NCBI RefSeq assembly: GCF_004770155.1
Contig: NZ_RQFA01000010.1
Location: 186,001-250,000, forward strand
DNA: 64,000 nt
Source of the DNA: Leptospira gomenensis
GTDB taxonomy: Bacteria; Spirochaetota; Leptospiria; Leptospirales; Leptospiraceae
Direction of reading: 5' to 3'
Position 1 is the stretch's first letter, and every line of letters begins with the position of its first letter. The notes under the pieces are model-generated. The model did no database searches. It was not told where the DNA came from and was given only the letters and a program-made list of their open reading frames with translations. Position numbers and translations under genes: made by a program. Shown in pieces: positions 28,050-37,824 of the stretch.

Positions 28050-28313
28050 TTAAAGAAAAAAGGCCGCCTTGATTGCCGTTCGAATGTGTTCCACATCGGG
28101 TTTCCTTTTGTTTTCGGAAAAACAACGATCCATGTATTCTTGCACGTATGCTTCGCCGAATTTTTTGATCGCCTGGCTGGCCGCCTTTAACAATAAAAGG
28201 GTTTTTTCGCAATCCATAGAATCTTCTTTAAGGCCTTTTTCGACGGCGTCCAATTGACCTTTGATTCGGTGAATACGGTTGACGAGTAGTTTGGTGGTTT
28301 CCTCGGTTTTCAT
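28050..28313 (-). CDS. CsoR/CstR-family repressor (DUF156)
   Basis: 87 residues, all-helical, of the metal/persulfide-sensing CsoR-RcnR-FrmR-CstR family (LLVNRIHRIKGQLDAVEKGL; LLLLKAASQAIKKFGEAYVQEYMDRCF). Cys35 and Cys64 align with the two family cysteines, but the position of the copper-ligand His in CsoR (His61 in M. tuberculosis) is Tyr60 here. Two cysteines without that histidine is the pattern of the persulfide sensor CstR rather than a copper sensor. A half-size palindrome lies in front of its own gene and two full ones in front of the DUF2892-efflux operon, so it likely represses both. Confidence 0.88.
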   Translation of the reverse strand: MKTEETTKLLVNRIHRIKGQLDAVEKGLKEDSMDCEKTLLLLKAASQAIKKFGEAYVQEYMDRCFSENKRKPDVEHIRTAIKAAFFL

Positions 28314-28323
28314 AGATACATAC

Positions 28324-28336
28324 TATACCGGGTATA
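28324..28336. promoter_or_regulatory. Operator in front of the CsoR/CstR-like gene
   Basis: TATACC-G-GGTATA palindrome 10 bases upstream of the start codon. It uses the same half-site as the two operators of the efflux operon with shorter spacing, suggesting autoregulation. Confidence 0.6.
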
Positions 28337-28386
28337 CTAAGTGGTCAACGTAGAAAACGATATCGTAGTAGTTTTCGCTTTTGTCT

Positions 28387-28971
28387 TCAGGGATTGGCGA
28401 AAACGGCCTCCACTAAAATGGGAAGATCGTCCAGCGCGGATATTTTTCCAGTGAGTTTCCAAGTGTGTAACACTCCTTCGTAACAACTGAAAATTCTGCG
28501 AGCGAGTATTTTACAATCCGCGTTTTGTCCGAGAAGTCCTTCCGTTTGCCATTCCGCCAAATATCCGGAAAGGATATCGATCGTACGAAGGGAAACTTTT
28601 TTCGCCTCCTCCGAAATGGAATGGGAGTTGGACGCGATTTGTGCGACCGTATTTGCCATCGGACAACCCGCGAACTGGCTATTTTTCGTTTGTCGTTTTA
28701 ATATCTGAGTCCATGCGCGGATGAACTCTTGGGGTTCCGATGATCTCGATTTCAATTTCTCTAAAAGGATGAGTTGCTCCTCTCCGTAAAAGGAAATATA
28801 CGCCCTTCCTAAATCGTCCTTCGAAGGAAAATGATCGTAAAAACTGGCCTTTGCCGTTTTCGATTCCTGGATGATTTGATTGATTCCCGTATTTCCGTAT
28901 CCTTGTGTTTGAAATAAACGGACTGCGGTTTCTAAAATTCTCGCTTTGGGCCCAGAATCTGTGCTTGACAT
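28387..28971 (-). CDS. TetR-family repressor
   Basis: 194 residues. N-terminal TetR helix-turn-helix (KARILETAVRLFQTQGYGNTGINQIIQESKTAKASFYDHFPSKDDLG, residues about 8-55) and a C-terminal ligand-binding domain with FAGCPMANTVAQIA, as in the TetR_C_16/AcrR-like groups that often control oxidoreductase genes. The start at 28971 fits where TetR homology begins; the frame continues 47 codons upstream without support. The gene is divergent from a nitroreductase gene. A 7-2-7 palindrome in the shared promoter is the likely operator. Confidence 0.9.
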   Translation of the reverse strand: MSSTDSGPKARILETAVRLFQTQGYGNTGINQIIQESKTAKASFYDHFPSKDDLGRAYISFYGEEQLILLEKLKSRSSEPQEFIRAWTQILKRQTKNSQFAGCPMANTVAQIASNSHSISEEAKKVSLRTIDILSGYLAEWQTEGLLGQNADCKILARRIFSCYEGVLHTWKLTGKISALDDLPILVEAVFANP

Positions 28972-28997
28972 TTTTCGTCCTTTAGGATTCAGTAACA

Positions 28998-29013
28998 GAC
29001 AGACTTGTCTGTC
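28998..29013. promoter_or_regulatory. TetR operator palindrome
   Basis: GACAGAC-TT-GTCTGTC, a perfect 7-2-7 palindrome between the divergent TetR (start 28971) and nitroreductase (start 29078) genes. It probably binds the TetR dimer and controls both. Confidence 0.75.
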
Positions 29014-29077
29014 CTGGATCTTTCTACTTTCATTAAGCCTGAAAAAGGAAGAAATTGCAAGTCCTTTTGGAGTTTTT

Positions 29078-29779
29078 ATGACCTCAACGGAATACGATTT
29101 CGTCGATATCACCGGCGTCGCGAGCAGTGTCGCAGAAGCGGTTCGAACCCGTCACAGCGTCCGCGACTTCGAATCCAAACCGGTGGATGAGAAAATTCTT
29201 ACCGAATTGTTTTCACAGGCTTTGCGTGCGCCCAGTTGGAAGAACAGTCAACCTTGGAAAATTCACGTAGTGAGCGGTGAAAGAAAAAATAGGATGGCTC
29301 GGCTTTTGACGGAACGGGCTAAACAAGCCGAGCCGTCTCCCGATACGATTTGGCCGAGCGGTTTTCCTTCCGACGCAAAACGCAGAATGTTCGATCTCGG
29401 CATGAAAATTTACGGAGTGGCCGGAATCGAACGCAAAGACAAGGAGGCTCGAGACGGGTTCATGCTTAGGAATTTCGAATTTTTCGGCGCTCCCACCGCG
29501 GTTTTTATCACCACGGAGTTCGAATTGAATTTTTACATCGCTTTGGATATCGGTTGTTTACTGAATACGGTGATGTTGCTGGCTCGAAGTTACGGGCTCG
29601 GCTCCGTTCCTCAAGCTGCGTTATCCGCCTTTCCTGAAACGGTTCGTGCTGAATTGGGTCTTTCCGAATCGGAGAAGGTGGTCTGCGGTTTGAGTTTGGG
29701 ATATCCGAAGGCGGATTCCGATCTCAATCTTTTTCATACACCTCGCGAGCCCGTTTCGGATTTGGTGAGGTTTTATTAG
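29078..29779 (+). CDS. Nitroreductase-family oxidoreductase
   Basis: 233 residues. An FMN-dependent nitroreductase-like protein: the flavin-binding start AVRTRHSVRDFESKPVDE, then ALRAPSWKNSQPWKIHVVSG, and the second flavin loop ARSYGLGSVPQAALSAFPETVRAELGL with a closing VCGLSLGYPKAD. The likely activity is NAD(P)H-dependent reduction of nitro compounds or quinones. The ATG at 29078 is where family homology starts. It is divergent from, and probably repressed by, the TetR protein. Confidence 0.92.
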   Translation: MTSTEYDFVDITGVASSVAEAVRTRHSVRDFESKPVDEKILTELFSQALRAPSWKNSQPWKIHVVSGERKNRMARLLTERAKQAEPSPDTIWPSGFPSDAKRRMFDLGMKIYGVAGIERKDKEARDGFMLRNFEFFGAPTAVFITTEFELNFYIALDIGCLLNTVMLLARSYGLGSVPQAALSAFPETVRAELGLSESEKVVCGLSLGYPKADSDLNLFHTPREPVSDLVRFY

Positions 29780-29982
29780 AATCGTATTTTGGATCGTCAC
29801 GGTTTTTTTTTCGAACTTCGTCCACTTTCCTAAACGAACGGGGAACGTCGAAGGAACTTCCGTTCGAAACGATCCGACACGATTCGTAAACGCCTATCGG
29901 TCGGTATGGATGCGTAAAATATTCTTAAATTTGAATGTATTTGGGCATTCGTACGACCGTCTTTAAGGCTCCCTATTTTTAT

Positions 29983-30495
29983 ATGTCAGAAAATCGATCA
30001 ACGAAGAGACCTAGAGCCGAACTGTTAGACGCGCTTTCTTCGGCGGGCCGCAGAATGAACGACGCAAACGTTTTATATTACGAATCCTTTATGGAAAAAT
30101 TCGGTCTGAACCCGACCGATCGAAAAGCTCTTGTACTTTTGGAAAAAGGTCCGATCACGGCAGGTTCGCTCGCGCAGGATCTTGATTTGACCACGGGTGC
30201 GATTACCGGAGTGATCGATCGTTTAGAGAAAGCCGGTTTGGTTCGTAGGATCGCCGATCCTACGGATCGTAGAAAGGTTTTAGTCCAATCCTTTCCCGAG
30301 GCGATCCGTGAAACTTCTCCCACATACGCAGCCCTGAGGGAAGCGATGCAGGGGTTGTTTCAAAAATACGGTGACGAGGATCTGGAATTTTTGATCCGGT
30401 TTCAGGAGGATTTTGCGGCGATTCTAATCCGGGAATCCGTCGCTCTCCGTGATCGGAGACCGGCATTGAATGAAGTTATCGCTTTTGGAATATAA
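29983..30495 (+). CDS. MarR-family regulator
   Basis: About 170 residues. A winged helix-turn-helix of MarR type: LNPTDRKALVLLEKGPITAGSLAQDLDLTTGAITGVIDRLEKAGLVRRIADPTDRRKVLVQ (about 40-100), flanked by dimerisation helices. An ATG at 29935 in the same frame would add 16 residues; I favour 29983 because MSENRSTKRPRAELLDAL gives a normal N-terminus. No adjacent codirectional target gene is obvious, so it may act on its own promoter or elsewhere. Confidence 0.88.
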   Translation: MSENRSTKRPRAELLDALSSAGRRMNDANVLYYESFMEKFGLNPTDRKALVLLEKGPITAGSLAQDLDLTTGAITGVIDRLEKAGLVRRIADPTDRRKVLVQSFPEAIRETSPTYAALREAMQGLFQKYGDEDLEFLIRFQEDFAAILIRESVALRDRRPALNEVIAFGI

Positions 30496-30904
30496 TAATT
30501 TCATTAATTTGTATGGGTGAAACGCCGATTTTGGCCCATTTATCGTAAAACCGATCCGTTTTACAGGCTCCCGTTTTTTATCCGCCGAATAGATTCCGTT
30601 TCCTTAATTTTATTCCGTTTTTCGCTTTTCTTTATATCGAACGTTTGCAATCGGATCGAAGTCGAGTCTGTTTCGATCGACAATTTTTTTATTCTAAGAT
30701 CGGTTTCGTAAAACATGGATCAAAATTTAATAAAAAATTTATTTACTAATTACTTAATTTAAGTATAATTTTATAAAATTATAAATTAAAAAACGTTAAG
30801 ATGTTATTTTAGAGACGGTTGTGTAGTCAGTATATTTAGTTTTCAAAATTCTCGTTCGGTTCGGACGAATTCCATTCATTCGACTAGTTGTTGGAGCCCA
30901 GGAG
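30496..30904. other. AT-rich leader of the Lig-like gene
   Basis: About 400 bases without a convincing gene. The part from 30720 is extremely AT-rich and has partly self-complementary stretches around 30760-30790. In characterised Leptospira, lig transcripts have a structured 5' leader that controls translation with temperature. Whether that holds here cannot be decided by eye. Confidence 0.35.
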
Positions 30905-33900
30905 ATGGTTTTTTTTGAGAGAAAAAAAAGAAATCCGTGTCGAATGTTTTACGCAATCTTCTGGTATTCTTTCCCACTTTTTTTATTCTCCTCCTGCGCC
31001 GCGTGGCCCGTTTTTACGGGCGCTGCCGGATTGACCGCGGGTAAACAGGGGGCAGGGGTCGGCGACGCCTTGTTATTGTTTTTTTTGGGCGGTTCTAATC
31101 AGGCGGAATTGGACAGAGTTGAAATTTCCGCCCCCGCGGACAGCTTTGCGCGAGGAACGACTCTCGATTTGAGAGCCACCGCGGTTTATTCGGACGATAC
31201 CCACAAGGATATCACCTCGGAAGCGTCTTGGTCTTCCGAGGATCAAAACATTCTCCGGGTGGTTACACACGCGCAAGTGAAAGGTATGAATTTGGGCTCC
31301 GGCAGCGTCGGCGTCTCGTTCGAATCCAAAAACGCTGAAGCTACGTTAACCGTCACCGCGGCTACACTTGCCGAATTATCGATTACCTGTATCAATCAAG
31401 GAACGCTTTTGCCGGCGGGAACCGATAGACAATGTTCGTTGGAAGGGATTTTTTCGGACGGATCCGTTCAGGTTCTTACGAACGATCCGGATACGGTTTG
31501 GAATACGACTCAGATCTCCGTCGTCTCCATCGATTCGAACGGTTTGGCGAACGGGGTCGCTCCGGGGACGGCCAATATTACGGCTTCTTATCAAGGTAAA
31601 AACGCAAGTCTGGGAATTTCCGTCAGCGCGGCAACACTTTCCTCCATCGAAGTGATTCCGGTCAACGGTTCGTTTCCTTTGGGTAAAACCCAACAATACT
31701 CCGCGACAGGCGTTTATAGCGATCAAGGAACTCAAGACATTACGTCACAGGTTTCCTGGGCTTCTTTGAATACCGGAGTTGCTACGGTTTCAAATACGGC
31801 CGGCTCCAAAGGTTTCGTTTCCACACAAGGCACGGGGAACGCTACGATTACGGCCACGTTAGGCGCGATTAACGGACAATCTACGTTAACCGTTACATCG
31901 GCGATTCTAACGAGCATCTCGATCACGCCGGCCAACCCGCGCGTTGTTATAGGCAGGAATTTTAATTTAACTGCGACCGGTGTTTTTTCGGACGGAACCG
32001 TTGCAGATATCACTCATCAAGTCACTTGGTCCAGCCTTGTGCCTTCGGTCGCGACCGTGGATAACTCCGGCGGTTCGGAGGGGAAAGTCGAAGGAGTGGC
32101 TGCAGGTTCGACCGATATCACCGCGGGAATCGGAGGTGTTGATTCGACCGTCGTTCTTCAAGTGACCGACGCGGTTCTGGATTCCATTCAAGTGATCGCG
32201 GATCAGACTTCGATCGCGAGAGGAACATCCACGTTTTTGGTCGCCATCGGCGTTTATTCGGATGGGACTTCGCAAAACATCAGCGATCAGGTCGCGTGGT
32301 CTTCCTCGAATTCCTCCGTTCTTCAAATCGCGAATCTTACTTCCGTTCCGAAGCGGGAAATCCAATCACCCGTTAACGGTTCGCTCGGTACTGCGAGAAT
32401 TACGGCGGCTTTGGAAGCCGTGGACTACTTCGTGGAAGTCTCCGTAACCTCGGCCGCGTTAGTCGCCATTGAGGTTTCACCTACGAATCCTTCCGTTTCC
32501 GTAGGTCTCACGAAATCCTTCGTCGCAACGGGAATTTATTCGGATGCGAGTACGCAGGACCTTACCTCCCAAGTTACCTGGAGTTCCTCCGATACGGCTA
32601 AGGCGACGATTTCCAATTCGAACGGACACAGAGGTCATGCGACCGGTATCGCGATTGGAAACACGGACATCGTCGCGACCTTAGGATCAATTTCGTCTAA
32701 CGCGTCAATCTTGTCGATCACGGGCGCCACGCTAAATTCGATAGACATCACCCCCGCTTTACCCAACATCGCCGTCGGCAGAAACATCGGTTTGACCGCT
32801 ATGGGAACGTATTCCGACGGAAGCGTTTCGGATTTGACCACCTCCGTCGCTTGGACGAGCGACGATACTTCGATCGCGTCCGTGGACAACACGATCGGTC
32901 GGCAAGGTTTAACATCCGGTATTTCCCAGGGGATAGTTCCGATACGTGCCTCCCTAGGCGGGGTGAACGGTTCGATTTCGCTTAACGTGACTGCGGCCGT
33001 TCTGGATTCGATCCAGGTTACTTTGGAGACCACGACGATCGCCAAAGGAACGTCTACACGCGCGGAAGCGAGAGGAATCTTTTCGGACGGAAGCAATCTA
33101 AACCTCTCCGATCAGGTCCTCTGGTCCAGTTCCAGCGACTCGGTCGTTCAAATCGGGGTTTTGGACTCGGGTCCGAATCGGATGATCCTTCTTAACTCTC
33201 CTTCGAACGGGCACGTCGGTGTTGCGAGAATCACGGCCTCTCTTTCTTCCGTAAGCGGTTTCGCCGATTTGACGGTCACTTCGCCTACGTTAGTCTCTCT
33301 TCAGGTGGATCCGTCTCATCGTTCCGTTTCCAACGGCTTGTCTCAGAATTTCACCGCGACAGGAATTTATACGGACGGAAGTTCGCAGAATCTGACGACG
33401 CAGGTCGTTTGGGCATCCTCGAACACTTCTGTGGCCGCGATCGATAACGCGTCCGGAAACCAAGGGAAAGTGACGACCTTACAACCGGGAGCCGTGAACA
33501 TCACCGCAAGTTTCGGCACGGTCGTTTCGGATCCGAGTATTTTGACGGTGACCGCGGCTGCGTTAACCGAAATTTCGATCGCACCGACTCCTTCGCTTAA
33601 CATCGCCAAAGGTTTGTCCAGTAATTTCACTGCGACCGGGTATTACACGGACGGAACTTCCGAAAATTTGACATCGCAGGTCGTCTGGATTTCCTCGGAC
33701 ACTTCGGTGGCGACGGCGAGTAACGCGTCCGGGATGAACGGCAAGGTGACCGCCGTTCAAAACGGAACGGCGCAGATTTCCGCGTCTTGGGGCGGGATTC
33801 AAAGTCCGAACACCGCTGTTACCGTAAGCGCAGCGGTTCTCGATTCGATCGAAATCTCTCCTGCGAATTTCAGCATGGCGAAAGGGAATACGAAACGTTT

Positions 33901-36736
33901 TACCGCGACCGGTATCTATTCCGATACGACCACGTTGGATCTTACGACACAGGTTACTTGGACTTCGAACGACACTTCCAAAGCTACGATCAGCAACGCG
34001 TCCGGAACGGAGGGATACGCGACGGGTATGGGCACCGGAGCCGTGACCGTCACTGCTACGTTAGGCGGAACATCGGGATCGACAGTTCTTACGATCACGT
34101 CCGCGGTTCTGGTTTCCCTATCCGTCGGACCTACCAATCCGTTCGTTTACACTTCCCAGACCAGGGATTTTATCGCGACGGGAACATACTCGGACGGTTC
34201 GTTGCAGAATTTGACGACCCAGGTTACTTGGACTTCGAACGACAGTTCCAAAGCGACCGTAAGCAACGCGAACGGAACGGAAGGAAGGGCGACCGGAATA
34301 TCCGCAGGAAACGTTTCGATCACGGCCGCTTTGGGATCGATCAGCGGTAACACCGATTTAACGGTAGTTTTCCTGGATTCTACTCCTCCTACGGTCGTGA
34401 ACGTTATGCCACTGACTCCGACCACGATTCGTGTTACGTATTCGGAAGCGATGAACGAAACACAAGCCAAAAACGCGGCCAATTATAAACTCGCGTTGAC
34501 GGCCGGTTTGACGGGTTCGTGTTCGGATAACACCAATTTTACGACAAGCGTTTCCGTGATCGCCGTTTCGTCCGTCAGCGGAAGCGGTTCGGTTTACGTT
34601 CTTACTCTGGGATCGGCACAAACGTCTAACGCCGGTTATACGCTTCTCGTCGATAAATCGGGAGTTGCGGATCTTTCGACGGCTCCTAACTCCTTGGATT
34701 GCGCCAACTACGGCGATTTCCTCGGACAAGAACAGATCAAAGTCGTTTCGGCTTATTGTGCGACTTCCAATTCGTTCGTTCTTAATTTTTCAAAGGCCCC
34801 GAAGACGGGAAACAACACCGTAGGCTCGGCGGAATGCGCGGGTTCCACCGAATGCGGATATCGTTATCGACTGACCGGAGCGAGCGATTTAGGTGCGATC
34901 ACGAGCGCGAAAATTTTGGACGGAATCGTATGTAACGGAGCCGGGGCAGACTCCGCTAAAGTCTGTGTGGTCCACAATCTGGTGCAGACCGGCGCACAAT
35001 ATTCGATTTCGATCGCCAACGCGACCGACGGAGACGGATTCGACAATTCGAGTTGGGGATCGATACGCGATTCCTTGGATACGGAGAATCTTCAATCTTC
35101 TCCGAGAGACCGCGCTTCCTTTTTGGGATGCGGCACTTCGCCGGTAAATTTCTCGGACGGTCCGATATCGATTGATTCGAACGCGTCCACGTTCGGTTAT
35201 CTCGCGGATTTTAAATCCAAAATCTATTCGGGTCCGAGTAACACCGGAAACGGGGCCCTTCGATTCAACTACGACGGAAGTTCGCCCGAGTCGATCCAAT
35301 TCGCATTCGAAAAAGATAATATTTCTCAGGACGGAGATGCGACTAACGTGAGTTCTAATACCGCCGTCACGCGCGAAAATTCGATCGTCGTTCCTCCTTA
35401 TCCTACGATAGGACGTTCCGGTTGTACGGCCAATAACGCGACCTTGGCCTCCGGTTGCGGACCGGACAACGAAAGCGGAAGGGGAGTTTTTTCCACCGGG
35501 AGTCTCGGCGGCGATCCGTATCTTTTTCTCGCGGGCGCTAAGACTGTCCCGAACGGTTTCGGAGAATATCTTTTCGATTATCTTTATTATTCCTCGGATC
35601 CTTCTTCCAACGTGAACTTCAAATACGTCGATCTCGGATCGATCACGGGTTCTTTGACCGCGGGGACTTCTTCTCTCGTCGTGTTGAACGATCGTGTGTT
35701 CGCCGGATTCGCAAAATCGAGCAACGACGGCATAGGACTTTTCGGGGGATTGAACGCGCCCGACTTCGGGTTCGTTACGTTCAACGTTTCGGACGCGGCT
35801 CTCGGCTTCTGCACTGCCGGTTCCAACTGCGACGCGTTCGACGGAAGTAAAGGAAGAAGAATCAGAATCGATTTTCTTCCTTATTTCGGAGGGCCTTCCA
35901 CGGGAATACTCGGAGCCAACAACAATTCCCATCCGAATTGGGCCTATTATATCGGTGTGGATTCGTTGTTCACGTTTAAAAATCGGATCTACGCCGCCAA
36001 CGGAGGATTACACGCCGTCGGTCACAACGGTTCGATCATACGTTCCACAAGCGCCGATCCTACGACGGCTTGTTCAGGAGCGAACACTTGCGCGGCATGG
36101 ACCGAAATCGGACCGAGGAACAATTCGAAGTGGCACAACAGTCCGACGAACAACTTCTTCTCTCTGGAATTGAATAAGTTCTACGATCTGATTCCCGGAG
36201 ATCGCGCGTTCGCGCAGTTCGCCGAATTCAACGGAAATTTATACGTTACGCGAAACGTCTGCGTACAAAGTTCCCAGGCTTCGGGAATCCGGAGCGCGCC
36301 CGGTAACGTTACGGGATGTACGGACGGAACGAACACGAACCGGAGGGCACAACTCTGGAAATGCGATCCTACAATTTCGTCTAACGCGACAGAATGCGAC
36401 GCGTTGGATTGGTCGGTAGTGGGGGACGACGGGGGAGGAATTACGAACATGGGAGATTCCACGAATCGAACGATCACGATGGTGGTAAAAAACGGTTCGT
36501 ATCTTTATATCGGATACGATCATCCCGCCGGAATCCGGATCTACAGAACCAACGCGGTTAATCCCGGTTCTTCCTCTTCTTCCTGGACGCAGGTCGCGGG
36601 CAACGGACTCACCGACGCGACGAACATACAACAGATTTTCTCCGCGGTTTCGGTTCCTTCGGGAGGGATTCATTATCTCTACGTGAGTGCGGGAAAAAAC
36701 GGAGTTCCGGTTCGGACCTATAGACAGCAAAACTAA
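30905..36736 (+). CDS. Lig-family immunoglobulin-like lipoprotein (LigB/LigC-like)
   Basis: 1943 residues. A signal peptide ends in a lipobox (FLFSSC, Cys at about 31), followed by AAWPVFTGAAGLTAGK, close to the mature start of LigB as I recall it. I count 12 bacterial Ig-like (Big_2) repeats of about 90 residues, each opening with a pattern such as AVLDSIEISP and containing FTATGIYSDGS and TWSSS. An SbsA-like Ig domain follows (PPTVVNVMPLTPTTIRVTYSEAM), then a Cys-containing non-repeat C-terminal region of about 700 residues. Twelve repeats plus a large C-terminal domain match LigB in layout. Such proteins are surface adhesins for host matrix and complement factors. The basic residues ERKKR favour ATG 30905; an ATG at 30944 is an alternative. 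Confidence 0.88.
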   Translation: MVFFERKKRNPCRMFYAIFWYSFPLFLFSSCAAWPVFTGAAGLTAGKQGAGVGDALLLFFLGGSNQAELDRVEISAPADSFARGTTLDLRATAVYSDDTHKDITSEASWSSEDQNILRVVTHAQVKGMNLGSGSVGVSFESKNAEATLTVTAATLAELSITCINQGTLLPAGTDRQCSLEGIFSDGSVQVLTNDPDTVWNTTQISVVSIDSNGLANGVAPGTANITASYQGKNASLGISVSAATLSSIEVIPVNGSFPLGKTQQYSATGVYSDQGTQDITSQVSWASLNTGVATVSNTAGSKGFVSTQGTGNATITATLGAINGQSTLTVTSAILTSISITPANPRVVIGRNFNLTATGVFSDGTVADITHQVTWSSLVPSVATVDNSGGSEGKVEGVAAGSTDITAGIGGVDSTVVLQVTDAVLDSIQVIADQTSIARGTSTFLVAIGVYSDGTSQNISDQVAWSSSNSSVLQIANLTSVPKREIQSPVNGSLGTARITAALEAVDYFVEVSVTSAALVAIEVSPTNPSVSVGLTKSFVATGIYSDASTQDLTSQVTWSSSDTAKATISNSNGHRGHATGIAIGNTDIVATLGSISSNASILSITGATLNSIDITPALPNIAVGRNIGLTAMGTYSDGSVSDLTTSVAWTSDDTSIASVDNTIGRQGLTSGISQGIVPIRASLGGVNGSISLNVTAAVLDSIQVTLETTTIAKGTSTRAEARGIFSDGSNLNLSDQVLWSSSSDSVVQIGVLDSGPNRMILLNSPSNGHVGVARITASLSSVSGFADLTVTSPTLVSLQVDPSHRSVSNGLSQNFTATGIYTDGSSQNLTTQVVWASSNTSVAAIDNASGNQGKVTTLQPGAVNITASFGTVVSDPSILTVTAAALTEISIAPTPSLNIAKGLSSNFTATGYYTDGTSENLTSQVVWISSDTSVATASNASGMNGKVTAVQNGTAQISASWGGIQSPNTAVTVSAAVLDSIEISPANFSMAKGNTKRFTATGIYSDTTTLDLTTQVTWTSNDTSKATISNASGTEGYATGMGTGAVTVTATLGGTSGSTVLTITSAVLVSLSVGPTNPFVYTSQTRDFIATGTYSDGSLQNLTTQVTWTSNDSSKATVSNANGTEGRATGISAGNVSITAALGSISGNTDLTVVFLDSTPPTVVNVMPLTPTTIRVTYSEAMNETQAKNAANYKLALTAGLTGSCSDNTNFTTSVSVIAVSSVSGSGSVYVLTLGSAQTSNAGYTLLVDKSGVADLSTAPNSLDCANYGDFLGQEQIKVVSAYCATSNSFVLNFSKAPKTGNNTVGSAECAGSTECGYRYRLTGASDLGAITSAKILDGIVCNGAGADSAKVCVVHNLVQTGAQYSISIANATDGDGFDNSSWGSIRDSLDTENLQSSPRDRASFLGCGTSPVNFSDGPISIDSNASTFGYLADFKSKIYSGPSNTGNGALRFNYDGSSPESIQFAFEKDNISQDGDATNVSSNTAVTRENSIVVPPYPTIGRSGCTANNATLASGCGPDNESGRGVFSTGSLGGDPYLFLAGAKTVPNGFGEYLFDYLYYSSDPSSNVNFKYVDLGSITGSLTAGTSSLVVLNDRVFAGFAKSSNDGIGLFGGLNAPDFGFVTFNVSDAALGFCTAGSNCDAFDGSKGRRIRIDFLPYFGGPSTGILGANNNSHPNWAYYIGVDSLFTFKNRIYAANGGLHAVGHNGSIIRSTSADPTTACSGANTCAAWTEIGPRNNSKWHNSPTNNFFSLELNKFYDLIPGDRAFAQFAEFNGNLYVTRNVCVQSSQASGIRSAPGNVTGCTDGTNTNRRAQLWKCDPTISSNATECDALDWSVVGDDGGGITNMGDSTNRTITMVVKNGSYLYIGYDHPAGIRIYRTNAVNPGSSSSSWTQVAGNGLTDATNIQQIFSAVSVPSGGIHYLYVSAGKNGVPVRTYRQQN

Positions 36737-36747
36737 TAAGATTAAAA

Positions 36748-37197
36748 ATGAAGAATATAAGAAAAACAAATAGTTTTAAACTAGAGTTCCGATTCCCTTT
36801 CGAGACCCAAGGTCTGGGTTTGTATCAATGTCTGATCCGTATATTCGTGTTGTCCGCTTTCTGCATCTTCTTCTTCGAGGAATGTAGACACGCCTGGGTC
36901 CGGTTTCCACAGAATCCTCCGCAAGCCTGTCGGATTTATCAACAATCCAACGAATGCAAACGCGCATTGGAAGAGCAGAAATCTAAACAGGGAGAACTCG
37001 GAAAAATCCATACGATCCGTCAGAAATATTATTTTTTCGGATTGTATCCGAAGGAACAGATCGTGGACGCTTCCAAGTTTTGTCCGGAAGGACCTAAATC
37101 CGCGCATCAGTTCACTTCGTTTTGGGACGCGTTGTGGGAACAGGTTACTTTCACCGTTTATTCTCCGCAAACTTTGGAGTTGGAATGTTATCCGTAA
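36748..37197 (+). CDS. Bor-like small lipoprotein 1
   Basis: 149 residues. A hydrophobic segment (CLIRIFVLSAFCIFFFEEC) looks like a signal/lipobox after an extended N-terminus. The C-terminal half resembles phage-lambda Bor/Iss serum-resistance lipoproteins: YYFFGLYPKEQIVDASKFCPEG, then FTSFWDALWEQVTFTVYSPQTLELECYP with the paired cysteines. It follows the Lig-like gene by 11 bases and overlaps the next gene by 13, so the three are probably co-transcribed. In E. coli, Bor helps resist complement; a similar role here is inference. Confidence 0.7.
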   Translation: MKNIRKTNSFKLEFRFPFETQGLGLYQCLIRIFVLSAFCIFFFEECRHAWVRFPQNPPQACRIYQQSNECKRALEEQKSKQGELGKIHTIRQKYYFFGLYPKEQIVDASKFCPEGPKSAHQFTSFWDALWEQVTFTVYSPQTLELECYP

Positions 37198-37748
37198 ATC
37201 GGATTCCGATCCGATTCTTCGTTTGCGCGTTCGAGTTTTCGTGTGCGATACTGCTCGTATACGGATGTCATTCGACCGTGATCGTACATAAGGAAACCGT
37301 AAAGCCGCTTTCGGGTTCGCACGCTCCTACGGCTCCGGATCGACGGGCGGTCCAAGCCAATACTTTGTTCGGAATTTATTCCTTATCCGACAGCGAGATG
37401 GCTTCTTGTCAGGATCTTCCCGGAGAAGTGAAGATGTTCCGTACGATTCGGGATTCTCTCGTCCACTTTATGATCGGACCGTTTTACACTACGAAAACCG
37501 TAGAAGTGTATTGTGCTCCGGGCAAAAAGAAGGAAGAGAAGGAAGACAAAACGATCGAATCCAAAACGACTCAGAAAGAGGAGTCGCCGCAAAATCCTCA
37601 ACCCGAAACCGCGAACAAACGGAACGAAGAAAAGGAGAAATCGGATTCTCAGGAAAACAAGGATTCGGGAAAGGACGGAAAGGAATCGAAGGACAAATCG
37701 AAGTCGAGAAAAAAACAGGGGGACTATATCTTCGATTCGCAATTTTAA
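37185..37748 (+). CDS. Bor-like lipoprotein 2 with charged tail
   Basis: About 187 residues from ATG 37185. Signal peptide with lipobox-like LLVYGC (Cys at about 28). A Bor-like core follows: NTLFGIYSLSDSEMASCQDLPGEVKMFRTIRDSLVHFMIGPFYTTKTVEVYC, with the conserved cysteine pair. The last 60 residues are a lysine/glutamate-rich, low-complexity tail (EKEDKTIESKTTQKEE and similar) absent from Bor. It is a paralog of the preceding gene, with which it overlaps. Probably surface- or periplasm-exposed. Confidence 0.72.
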   Translation: MLSVNRIPIRFFVCAFEFSCAILLVYGCHSTVIVHKETVKPLSGSHAPTAPDRRAVQANTLFGIYSLSDSEMASCQDLPGEVKMFRTIRDSLVHFMIGPFYTTKTVEVYCAPGKKKEEKEDKTIESKTTQKEESPQNPQPETANKRNEEKEKSDSQENKDSGKDGKESKDKSKSRKKQGDYIFDSQF

Positions 37749-37824
37749 ACCGAACTCGCAGCGAAAGAAGAATTGATTGCTTTTCGACGCGATCCGTGAG
37801 ACTGGACATAACGAAGGTACGTAG

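Noticed and set aside
31073..36769. Several long reverse-strand frames inside the Lig-like gene
   Set aside because: They mirror the repeat structure of the plus-strand gene and have Arg/Gly-rich, unnatural composition.
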